A stretch of 64,000 nucleotides of DNA, from contig NC_087063.1 in the NCBI RefSeq assembly GCF_963678635.1, positions 73,121,617 to 73,185,616 on the forward strand, read 5' to 3'. Under the pieces are notes generated by a model, which had not been told where the DNA came from, did not search any database, and worked only from the letters and a program-made list of their open reading frames with translations. This document shows, in pieces, positions 50,931 through 58,745 of this stretch (position 1 is its first letter; each line of letters begins with the position of its first letter). A program made the position numbers and the translations under genes. Source of the stretch: Symsagittifera roscoffensis. Lineage: Eukaryota; Xenacoelomorpha; Acoela; Convolutidae.

Positions 50931-52115
50931 TTATACATGCCAGGGAGATGGTATGGGTCTTGACCACATCAACGAGCCTCTGCCCGGGCGTCTCTCTTCT
51001 CGACTGGTACTTGTCGCCTCCGATCTCGTGTCCGATCTAGACGTGCTGCCTGTCTCTTCGATTGGGTTAACAGGTCCTATTCTTCTCTTAGGATGGATGG
51101 TCCTCCTCATCGGCGCTTCTCCCAATCGATCCTGTACGTCTGTCTTTTGACCTGGTTCGCTGGAGCTCTGTTGTCTGTATTTCGTGACGGCCGGGACCGT
51201 CCCCAAGCCTGTTTCCAGGCTAGGAGGCACAAAGGTAGTAATCATCGCGTCATTCGTTGTTCCTTCTTCCTTTAGCACTCCTGTGTCAGAGAGTTCCGCC
51301 TCTAGTTCATCCAACCGCTCTTGGAAGACTCGGTTCAACCAAGCCTGTCCTTCGATACTATCGAAGTGGATGCCGTCCGTGGTCAGTCTGGCCTGATCCA
51401 TAGTTCTCAACTCATGTTCGATGTCCATGAGGATCATTCTTCCGGCATTCCGACTTGCGAGATTCCTCAAGATGTTATTCCACCTGACGACTCCTTCGTT
51501 GTGCCTTCTTCCTGCTGCTGTCAAGCTCTTCGTGTTCATTGGCACAGAGCAAACGGTCAGTACCGCGAAATTGAATTTCTGCCAGAGGGTAGTAGACAAG
51601 CACACCATCATTGATTCCCATAGTGCTTCCTGCTCATCCGAACCTCTGGAGATGTCATTCGTTCCAACCAGGATCATCACATTGGGGATCCTCCCTGGAT
51701 TCATCAGTTCCACCATTCGATATAACTGGGCTATCGTCGCGCCTCCGAAGGCCATCACCGTGGTGACCCAGGAGGTCCTCAAATTCGATAGTACTCTGAC
51801 CAAGCTGTCTCCCAGTATCAGATGTGATGTCCCCAGTGGCGGTTGCTGCAGGTTTACTGCCGGGTTCCAAGTCGCTCGATTGAAGCAAGCTCTCGGATCT
51901 GTCTCCGGAACTCCCGTAAAATTATATCTCAATTGATTGTTCTTTTGTACGTCTATTACACGAGACACTTTCTTCGCTGGCATCTTCTGTATTCTTCTCT
52001 CTGGGGCCTTCGAGCTCCCCATGAGTGGCGTCACGTCACTTATCCCCTGTCTGATCACGGTCTGGGAGAGTCGTACTCTGCCCGTGTCGTCGATCGTTCC
52101 ATAGGGTGCAGTCAC
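50931..52115 (-). CDS. ORF4 SGNH/GDSL-type hydrolase domain, right copy (394 codons)
   Basis: All four SGNH blocks are present and correctly ordered: L-I-L-G-D-S-L-V-R-V-L at residues 99-109 (Ser nucleophile), V-M-A-F-G-G-A-T-I-A-Q around 120-130 (oxyanion Gly), V-M-I-L-V-G-T-N-D-I-S-R-G around 146-158 (oxyanion Asn), T-T-D-G-I-H-F-D-S at 245-253 (catalytic Asp-His). Such enzymes are esterases or lipases of broad substrate range. Related esterase domains are known in ORF1 proteins of some CR1-type LINEs. The last 110 residues are Thr/Ser/Arg-rich. Upstream the frame is continuous with the coiled-coil piece through one TGA (52,149-52,151). The left copy has the same blocks at 35,950-36,480. 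The domain call is firm; the substrate is unknown. Confidence 0.85.
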   Translation of the reverse strand: MTAPYGTIDDTGRVRLSQTVIRQGISDVTPLMGSSKAPERRIQKMPAKKVSRVIDVQKNNQLRYNFTGVPETDPRACFNRATWNPAVNLQQPPLGTSHLILGDSLVRVLSNLRTSWVTTVMAFGGATIAQLYRMVELMNPGRIPNVMILVGTNDISRGSDEQEALWESMMVCLSTTLWQKFNFAVLTVCSVPMNTKSLTAAGRRHNEGVVRWNNILRNLASRNAGRMILMDIEHELRTMDQARLTTDGIHFDSIEGQAWLNRVFQERLDELEAELSDTGVLKEEGTTNDAMITTFVPPSLETGLGTVPAVTKYRQQSSSEPGQKTDVQDRLGEAPMRRTIHPKRRIGPVNPIEETGSTSRSDTRSEATSTSREERRPGRGSLMWSRPIPSPWHV

Positions 52116-52148
52116 CCCGGAACCTGGCGCATTCTTGTTGGCGACCAG

Positions 52149-52556
52149 TCATCCAGCTGTCTCTATCAGCTTCCTCACCGTTTGTTCCACGACGGGGTCA
52201 CCCAAGGTGTCACTAGGGTCCGGGATTGTCACTCGATCTGTCGCTGTCGGGAGCCGTGTCTCCGTTGTTTGACTCATTTCTCGAGGCGTCAAGAGTTCCA
52301 TCGGGGACTGCCCACGAGGAATACTCCTTGCAGGTATCACTTTCTCCACGGCCGTTGTCAACGCCATCTGTTCCGACCGCTCTTTGTAGTCCTGCCTCAA
52401 GCGCTCAATTTCTTGACCCTGCTTTTTGTTGCAGTCTTCGAACAATCTTCTCCACATGTCCCGTTCGTCCTCCATTAAGAGCATGGTTTTGGTCATCTCG
52501 CCCAGCTCCCTTTTCGTCCTTTCCAGTTCGTCCTTTATCCCATCAAGATCTTGCAT
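52149..52556 (-). CDS. ORF4 coiled-coil part, right copy
   Basis: 136 codons: D-L-D-G-I-K-D-E-L-E-R-T-K-R-E-L-G-E-M and E-R-D-M-W-R-R-L-F-E-D form a heptad-like coiled coil, followed by a Pro/Ser/Thr-rich linker (V-T-I-P-D-P-S-D-T also in the left copy). It overlaps the upstream piece by 21 bp in another frame. In the left copy the two are in one frame, so a frameshift occurred here near 52,545, or a ribosomal frameshift is used. Confidence 0.65.
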   Translation of the reverse strand: MQDLDGIKDELERTKRELGEMTKTMLLMEDERDMWRRLFEDCNKKQGQEIERLRQDYKERSEQMALTTAVEKVIPARSIPRGQSPMELLTPREMSQTTETRLPTATDRVTIPDPSDTLGDPVVEQTVRKLIETAG

Positions 52557-53035
52557 GGTTTGGTTGTCTGAACCTTCTGTTCTGCTTTCACCCTCTTTGG
52601 TGGCACAGCTGCTCTCAGTGGTGAACCAGACGAGGCAGCCTCGCTGTTCATCTCTTGATGCATTCTCGTCAGCCCAGGTTTGGGCTTGGAGGGCATAGGC
52701 ATTTCACCTGGTTGGTAAGTCCTAGAACTTCCCAATCCAGGCTCATTCGCCAAGTCACTCCCTGAGAGAGCCCCGTTTCTCCACCTCGTCACTCTCATGT
52801 TCGGGCGGTCTAGCACTCCCCTCTCTCCATATGCTGCCATCAACAGGATTTCCGTGGGGCGGTCCCCACGGTTGTCATGCCCCAAGATGTTGATAACGGC
52901 GGTCAGCAACATGACTACCTCTGGGTCCTCCAGAGCGAAGTCTCGATCCATTAGCCGACGATAGATCGCATCTATCATCGGTCCTACATATGCCTCTGCC
53001 AGGTCCATCAATTCATCCAAGTTGAAATTCTCCAT
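52535..53035 (-). CDS. ORF4 N-terminal part, right copy
   Basis: The start was chosen at the ATG 53,033-53,035 (M-E-N-F-N-L-D-E-L-M-D-L) because the open frame upstream begins with a TTG and the left copy matches only from about here. Helical N-terminus (A-Y-V-G-P-M-I-D-A-I-Y-R-R-L-M-D), then N-R-G-D-R-P-T-E-I-L-L-M-A-A, then an Arg/Pro/Ser-rich stretch with basic P-P-K-R-V-K. Begins 393 bp after ORF3 ends. First gene of the second coding block; may be expressed from a spliced or separate RNA. Confidence 0.6.
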   Translation of the reverse strand: MENFNLDELMDLAEAYVGPMIDAIYRRLMDRDFALEDPEVVMLLTAVINILGHDNRGDRPTEILLMAAYGERGVLDRPNMRVTRWRNGALSGSDLANEPGLGSSRTYQPGEMPMPSKPKPGLTRMHQEMNSEAASSGSPLRAAVPPKRVKAEQKVQTTKPCKILMG

Positions 53036-53427
53036 ACTGTTCTTCAGATTCGATTCGATTTGTTTCAAAGGTTTGACTCAAGTGAGTAATTAAATGATCA
53101 ATCAGGATCTAGAAAAGAAGTCACGAATATCACACTTGTCAGTTTCACCTTAACAGATATCGTTAAAATTTATTTAAAATCAGTCAGATATGAAGATTTT
53201 TATCCTAAAATTTATTAAAATCAATCGGTCTGTAATTTTTTGGAATTCCACCTAAGATTGGACTGTCCAAACTTTGGATCTATTCCTAAGATCGTCATTC
53301 AGTTGTTCATGGTCACTAACCCCTTCTTACCCAGGATCTTAATCACATAACACATAACATAACATAACACACATATCACACATTGCATACAACTTAATCT
53401 TTAGCCTAACACCCTCTCGCACGTCAC
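53036..53427 (-). promoter_or_regulatory. Conserved spacer between ORF3 and ORF4
   Basis: A gene-free stretch rich in A/T. Near the ORF4 side the minus strand reads CTTCTTTTCTAG|ATCCTGATTGATC, a good pyrimidine tract plus AG and nearly identical to the left-copy spacer. Near the ORF3 side a TGTGTGATATGTGTG/TTATGTTATGTTATG block also has a left counterpart. Preservation of non-coding sequence between otherwise diverged copies implies a function such as a splice acceptor, internal promoter or translation signal. Confidence 0.5.
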
Positions 53428-53884
53428 TCAGCCTATACTTAAGTAATATTTCTCATGTAAATATACTTGTATTTTAGTATCAGAGAATATCACGTGTACA
53501 AGCGCGTACAATTCCCGAGGATGCAGTCGTCCTCTGTTTGGATCGTACACTGGAAGCGAGAGCTCCTTCACGTCCATTTCCACGAGGAAGTCCCTCAGCC
53601 TCGTCAAGGACAAGACTAGGTTCTCTGGGTCCACGTGCTGCTTCTCCGTTACCCTCGTTACCAAGAAGCATAGGTATTCTCCCGGTATCTGTGACGCCGG
53701 AGGTAAGGCTGCTACGCCCCCTACTCCTGGTCGTTGCTTCCAAAGGAACTCTGTTTTTGTATTCTCTCTTAAAATCTGCCGCTAACGCTGTCCTAAAACT
53801 CATGTCTGCTGTGATTGCTATCGCACATGTTCTATTTGTGAGTATGAAATCACTGTCTATTAGTATTGTTACTTGAATATTCAT
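53428..53884 (-). pseudogene. ORF3 macro-domain-like module, right copy, one frameshift
   Basis: From 53,884 leftwards: F-I-L-T-N-R-T-C-A-I-A-I-T-A-D-M-S-F-R-T-A-L-A-A-D-F-K-R-E-Y, a frameshift in an A-run near 53,760, then F-L-W-K-Q-R-P-G-V-G-G, Y-L-C-F-L-V-T-R, L-S-L-T-R-L-R-D-F-L, L-S-L-P-V-Y-D and V-I-F-S-D-T-K-I-Q-V-Y-L. The strand/helix order ('I-x-A-D ... F-K-x-x-F ... Y-x-x-x-L-V-T-K ... L-x-x-L-x-x-F ... L-x-x-P ... V-F-x-D-T-x-I-x-V') fits macro domains of the TARG1/OARD1 type, which remove ADP-ribose from proteins. The Gly-rich binding loops and the Asp of the second loop are not preserved, so catalysis is uncertain. Alternative: an unrelated alpha/beta domain. Confidence 0.65.
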
Positions 53885-54653
53885 TTGGTAAGTTAAAATA
53901 TGATTGAACTACCCTCCCTATTTCAGGTTTCTTAGATTCTTCGCCTGTTTCTGCTTCTAAGTCTCCTGTCTCTCTTGCTATTCTTAATTTTTTTATTATC
54001 AGGTTTTCAGTGTGGGTAAGTCCTACCCCCACTCCCCGGACAAACATATCCATCGACGTCCCCGTCGATCGCATACCGGATATCAAGTCGAGGTTAGAAG
54101 CTGGAATGAGTAGTTGTCCTTCCTGGGCAGCCCAGGAAGGATCATCTTGTTCGGTCTTGATGTATTCCATCTTTTCACGATCTACGTCTTGAATCGTGAC
54201 GCTGGTCCCCTCTGGGTCCGAGGTCATTTCATGCAGCCACTCTAAGGTATGCAGGTTCGTCAAGTCTTGTTCATATGACTGCTGTTGCTTGTCGTCGAAT
54301 TCTAACTCGGGTCTCGACCGGTCGTCGACCCACTCATCTTCGTGATCATTGACTATGTCAATGTCTTGTGACACAGTTATTCCTTCTAGACCCACTACTT
54401 CTTCCACTATCTTCTTCAGATCTATCCTATCCACTAAAAAGTCGTCACCGTAAGGAATATATTTCTTTCTGGGTCTTGTCCCGTCATACTGACGAGTCTG
54501 TATCGTGAACGGAAGATCCGGTTCCAAATTCTTGGGAACCTCTATCTGTTCGGGATCCTGCCAATCCTCCTCTGCGTAGGGTAAGGTTTCATCGTCCGCT
54601 TCGATCATCTCGTTTGGATCCAGGTCCAGCGGTGTATCCGTTCCTTCCTCCAC
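53850..54653 (-). CDS. ORF3 N-terminal part, right copy (267 codons)
   Basis: Overlaps the end of the integrase frame by 49 bp and has no ATG at its start (GTG at 54,651-54,653). It may therefore be fused to Pol by frameshift, or the Pol frame may have shifted here by mutation. Very acidic for 170 residues, then L-E-W-L-H-E-M-T-S-D-P, L-L-I-P-A-S-N-L-D-L-I-S-G-M and M-F-V-R-G-V-G-V-G-L-T-H-T-E-N-L-I-I-K-K, all conserved in the left copy. Stops at 53,850 inside the region where the left copy reads on into the macro-like module, so the two belong to one protein. Confidence 0.6.
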   Translation of the reverse strand: MEEGTDTPLDLDPNEMIEADDETLPYAEEDWQDPEQIEVPKNLEPDLPFTIQTRQYDGTRPRKKYIPYGDDFLVDRIDLKKIVEEVVGLEGITVSQDIDIVNDHEDEWVDDRSRPELEFDDKQQQSYEQDLTNLHTLEWLHEMTSDPEGTSVTIQDVDREKMEYIKTEQDDPSWAAQEGQLLIPASNLDLISGMRSTGTSMDMFVRGVGVGLTHTENLIIKKLRIARETGDLEAETGEESKKPEIGRVVQSYFNLPNEYSSNNTNRQ

Positions 54654-55768
54654 GACTTGACTTCGTTTCCATCGTTCTTCTCCCTGGTGCCCTTTTCGTT
54701 GACCTCACAAGCAGGATCCATCATTAGATAATCCCCTTCTTCCATGTCTGCAGGTATACACCAGTCTTCTGTCGATGGATTGTGTGGCTTAATTTTCTCG
54801 TAGTGGGCGGCTCGGCCAGTATTCATTCTATAAAAGCGTCCCTCCTGGTGCACTTCCGTAATCATGAAGGGTCCCCTCCACTTTTTAGGAGCTTTTTCGT
54901 TCCTTTCGGTAGTATAACGTTCTGAAATACCCACACGTAATCTCCCACCTTGTAAGCTTTTGCACCAGCTGCTTTCTTGTCGAATTTTTTCCTCTGCCTT
55001 GCCTGTGCTTGCTGAGTATTTTGTCTGCATAAATCGTTCAACTCCTGTTGACGTCTGATCACATCCCTCACATAGACCTGTGGAGACGTTTTTTCCCTCA
55101 TACTCTGGGTAGAAAAAGGTTAAGGGTAAAGACTTCTCGTTTCCAGTTAGCATCATGTGTGGACTAACTCCAGTCGTGGAGTGTTGCGTGCTATTATAGG
55201 CTCGCATCCCCTGTGGAAGGTATCTGGCCCAATCGGTCATGTACCTGGAACAATATAATCTCAGCATCGACACTAACGTCCTATTCTGTCTTTCCACTAA
55301 GCCATTCGTCTGGGGGTGGTATGTCGTGGAGTGAGCCTGAGCAACCTGTGAGCGTCTCATAAGCTCTTTCGTAAGCTCTCCTACGAAAGCTGTTCCATTA
55401 TCTGATTGAAACGTCATCGGACAACCATGTCTCGCTATCCACGTATTGATCAGGTGGTCGCATGTCTCTTCCGCCGATGCAGTTATGCATGGCACGGCCT
55501 CTGCATACTTCGTGAAGTGATCTATCATGACCAGGACTTGGTTATAACTGCTGTCTGTCATGCATATCTTTTGGTGATCTATCTGCACCATCTCGTTGAA
55601 TTCAGACGACTCGATCGATTGTAAAGGAAATCGCAACTTCCTTGGATCCTTGACCTGTTGGCATGACAGACATGCTGTTACCCACTTCTCGCATGCCTTT
55701 TTCATTCCAGGCCACTCGAAGCGCTTCAGGATCCTCTGATATACCTTGTCGATCCCCTGATGACCCAT
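54605..55768 (-). pseudogene. Ty3/Gypsy integrase, right copy, internal frame slip
   Basis: An H-H-C-C zinc module (G-H-Q-G-I-D-K ... C-L-S-C-Q-Q-V-K) is followed by the catalytic core: Asp in M-V-Q-I-D-H-Q-K, Asp in F-Q-S-D-N-G-T-A-F, Glu in G-L-V-E-R-Q-N-R-T, with exactly 35 residues between the last two. The C-terminal part holds W-R-G-P-F-M-I-T-E-V, the GPY/F module. Between about 55,110 and 54,885 the sensible reading (V-Y-V-R-D-V-I-R-R-Q-Q-E-L) lies in the neighbouring frame, so two compensating indels have scrambled about 75 residues. Upstream the frame joins RNase H through a TAA at 55,793-55,795. The left copy lacks this domain entirely. Confidence 0.9.
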
Positions 55769-55792
55769 CTGATCATGCGACCTGAATAGTAG

Positions 55793-57688
55793 TTATGTCC
55801 GATAGAGTTGCGGCAGCACTATCGTGTTATACTTGTATAGGACTCTGTCTTCTTCGCTTCTTTTGCAAGCCACAATCCCGTCCTTGTTCAAATATAGCCT
55901 CCCTTCCTTCTGCATGAAGTATTGTCTCAGGATACGATAACTATCTTCCTCGAGGTCCCCTTTATCCGGAGAACCATTCTCGATCCACCTTTTCAGGTTG
56001 CTTGTCATGCGATCTTTTCTCTGCGCCCTGAGAAGATTCGAGAGTCTGTATCTCGCCTTCAAGTACGTCTTCATGACCCTCATCTGACTATTCAGCTCAT
56101 TGGGCTGGTGTGTGTCTTCTTCCATCTTAACGCACCAAATCTTCGCCAGCGGCTGTGTTTCTTGCTTGAACGGCTGAAGATCAGTCCTGACTACCTCTTT
56201 TTGTGGCAGCAGACTTATCGAACGTTTCGATACCGCTATTGTCTCCAAATCATCCGCTGCGTTGTCAAAGACTCTTTCGCTTGGTATAAGGTAGCGCTCA
56301 CTGTCAGGATCCTGGTACACCTCTCTGTCCAGATCCCTTGCCCGAGTTTCCACTAGTAGTGTGTGGATCGCTAGTTCGGACAGTTCTGATCCCGAGGTCG
56401 AGTTCCTGTCTGAATAGGTGTCAATTCCTGAGTTTCGGGAATTGTCATCTAATGAAGAGGTTGGGATGGAGTCGGCACGCTCCTCCAGATCATGTCTGTG
56501 CCTTCTTCGCATCCATCTGAACTCCCCGGACAAAACCTTGTTCCCCAGGTCCTGTTTCTCATCAGGAACTTTTTCATATATCTCAGACTCCCCGGACAAA
56601 CTTTCTTGTCCCGGGTGTTGATCTTGTACTTGCTGGCTCTTCTCATCGTTTGTCTCCCCGGACAAACAATCTTGCAGCAGGTTTTGTTCTACCTTCTCAC
56701 CTTCTTTATCCTGGTCCACGAAGGTAACGGTTTTCCTTCGCGTACTGCTTCCCTGTTCTTTCCGTCCGTAAGAAGTACTGGTTAAAATCTCGTGGGGTAT
56801 TGAGGATACTAGTTGAAGAACTATTGCCCTACAATCCCTCTCGTTCTCTTCGTGTTGTCGTCTGGGCGGCATGATCTTTACCTTCTTCCTAACTGTTAGC
56901 CATGCCACTGCTGCTGTCCACTCGGGGTCATCTCTGGTCACTTCTCTTTCTAACAATCCACCCAGCATCCGCATCACTTGCGGTGTGACCTGCACCGTTT
57001 TATCCAATAATGAGAGGCTGTTTATGTTCATGCGAGAGAGTTCTTGCTGGACCAGATTCGAGCGCAGCAACAGATCCAAGGGGACCGGGTCCTCCTTGGA
57101 TAGGATCTTTATCTCGGCTGCTTTCTCTACAGGTAACTCGGGGTGTCCTGGAATTGGATGTCCAGACTTGTCCAACCATCTCGTTAAGGGAAGCGCTTCA
57201 TAGGTTTCTTTGTCCAGAAACGAGAATCCCTCCTTTATTTCTGCCTGATTGGCTTGCTTCTGCTCCAATCTTTCATAGAACTCAGTTTTCTTGCTGAGGC
57301 TATCAGCATTCTGGTGTTTGTCACGCATCCTGTGCTCGATTATCATGTGGTAGCCATCCAATCTCACTATCCATCTACCAATGTAACTCAGATCCATCGA
57401 GTAGGTCTTTAACCAGGATAACGCTCTGTTGTCCACGCGTAACTTGAAGGGAGGGCTCCCCAAGTATGCACGGTACTTTTCCACGGAAGTGACTACTGCA
57501 AACATTTCTGCTTTCGGTGCGCCATATTTCATCTCTGTATCACGCAAGACCTTGCTGCCGTATGCAATGGGACGGAGAACCGTTCTTCCGTTCCATTCTT
57601 GCTCCTGATGCAATACTCCTGAGATGGCTACTACCGATGCGTCTGTGTCAAGAACATACATGCCCTTTTCTGTAGGCATGCCTAGCAC
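55793..57688 (-). CDS. RNase H plus long connector, right copy (631 codons)
   Basis: Residues 1-125 are Ty3/Gypsy RNase H: V-L-D-T-D-A-S-V-V-A-I-S-G, E in P-K-A-E-M-F-A-V-V, D in L-R-V-D-N-R-A-L-S-W and N-A-D-S-L-S-K. All catalytic acids are present. The next 500 residues, before the integrase zinc module, are unusually long for a Gypsy element. They contain G-H-P-I-P-G-H-P-E-L-P-V-E, then a charged stretch with L-S-G-E repeated three times (residues about 350-400), and end at V-L-Y-K-Y-N-T-I-V-L-P-Q-L. The left copy has the same connector. Its role is unknown. The frame starts just after a deletion that removed the RT-RNase H hinge. Confidence 0.85.
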   Translation of the reverse strand: MLGMPTEKGMYVLDTDASVVAISGVLHQEQEWNGRTVLRPIAYGSKVLRDTEMKYGAPKAEMFAVVTSVEKYRAYLGSPPFKLRVDNRALSWLKTYSMDLSYIGRWIVRLDGYHMIIEHRMRDKHQNADSLSKKTEFYERLEQKQANQAEIKEGFSFLDKETYEALPLTRWLDKSGHPIPGHPELPVEKAAEIKILSKEDPVPLDLLLRSNLVQQELSRMNINSLSLLDKTVQVTPQVMRMLGGLLEREVTRDDPEWTAAVAWLTVRKKVKIMPPRRQHEENERDCRAIVLQLVSSIPHEILTSTSYGRKEQGSSTRRKTVTFVDQDKEGEKVEQNLLQDCLSGETNDEKSQQVQDQHPGQESLSGESEIYEKVPDEKQDLGNKVLSGEFRWMRRRHRHDLEERADSIPTSSLDDNSRNSGIDTYSDRNSTSGSELSELAIHTLLVETRARDLDREVYQDPDSERYLIPSERVFDNAADDLETIAVSKRSISLLPQKEVVRTDLQPFKQETQPLAKIWCVKMEEDTHQPNELNSQMRVMKTYLKARYRLSNLLRAQRKDRMTSNLKRWIENGSPDKGDLEEDSYRILRQYFMQKEGRLYLNKDGIVACKRSEEDRVLYKYNTIVLPQLYRT

Positions 57689-57990
57689 TGGCGCTTCGCA
57701 CAGTTCCCTTTTATGAACTCGCGGTAGTAGTTGGCAAACCCTAGGAAGCTCAGAAGTTGTGTGTCCGTTCTAGGAGCCTTCCATGTCAACACTGCTTCTA
57801 CTGCTTCTGGGTCCGGCCTCACACCATGTCTGTCCACCATTCTTCCCAGGTACTTGATTGAATCCCTAAGGATTTCACATTTGGATGGTTTGCACTTCAA
57901 GCCTGCTCTCTTCATGCATCCAAAGACCTCATCGAGCCGATCAATGTGGTCTTCCAGGGTCGGTGTCGCTATGATCACGTCTCCACGTAA
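57682..57990 (-). pseudogene. RT thumb, right copy, out of frame with the palm
   Basis: From just after the Y-V motif: V-I-I-A-T-P-T-L-E-D-H, L-K-C-K-P-S-K-C-E-I, F-L-G-F-A-N-Y-Y-R-E-F-I-K-G. It is shifted by a one-base loss exactly in the codons for the catalytic Asp-Asp (near 57,981-57,984). It ends at a deletion of roughly 120 bp (compare 31,510-31,620 in the left copy) that brings R-E-L-C-E-A-P-V next to E-F-I-K and changes frame again. Confidence 0.82.
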
Positions 57991-58715
57991 CACATCACGA
58001 GATTCCCGTACTTCTTGGTCACTCTCGTCAAAGCCTGAGCCATCAGTCTTTGAAAAGTGGCCGTTGCATTGCACAAGCCGAAGGGCATCCTCTTCCACTG
58101 GTACAATCCCAATTCGCACGCGAATCCGGTTTTCTCTCTATCCTTCTTCCGCAGAGGGACCTGCCAGAAGGCAGAACCCAAGTCCAATGTGGTGAAGAAT
58201 TTGGCATCACCAAGCTTAGAGAGGCTGTCGTCTATTCGCGGTATCGGGTACGCATCTTTTATCGTCACCGCGTTCAAATAGCGAAAGTCGCAACAAAATC
58301 TTAGCTGCCTCCCTTTCTTTTTCGCCATTACTACCCCGCAAGCCCACGGCGATTTCGAGGGTTCTATCGTGTCGTATTCAAGCAGCATTTCGATTTCCGC
58401 TCGGCACGCTTCCGACTTGTGTGGCGTCATTCGTCTCGCGCCTTCTCTGTGCGGAACGGCACCTTCATCTAGTTCAATTTTGTGTTCGACGAAGTTGCAG
58501 CAACCGATATCCGCCTTATGTTTTGAAAATACATCTGCGTTCCGATTAAGGAGGTCCCGCAATTTTTCGAAATCTCCCTCACCTATTTTACCTTTTAAAT
58601 GTTCTATCTCTGGCAAAACCAGTTTGTCAGATTCTAGTTCATATGACGAGGGGCGTTCCGGAAAATTCGAGCAGCTCGATAAGCCGTCGTCCGTTTCGCA
58701 TTTCATTGAAAACAA
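57975..58715 (-). pseudogene. Ty3/Gypsy reverse transcriptase fingers and palm, right copy
   Basis: In the same frame as Gag-protease upstream. N-terminal leader L-P-E-I-E-H-L-K-G-K ... L-L-N-R-N-A-D-V-F-S-K-H. RT motifs: S-P-W-A-C-G-V-V-M-A-K-K-K, R-F-C-C-D-F-R-Y-L-N-A-V-T, D-A-Y-P-I-P-R-I-D-D, motif A F-T-T-L-D-L-G-S-A-F-W-Q-V, motif B M-P-F-G-L-C-N-A-T-A-T-F-Q, and Y-V followed by a frameshift instead of D-D. Preserved except for the break in the active site, which makes the enzyme inactive as written. Confidence 0.9.
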
Positions 58716-58745
58716 TTTATGAATAGACTTTAATTCATTAATCCT

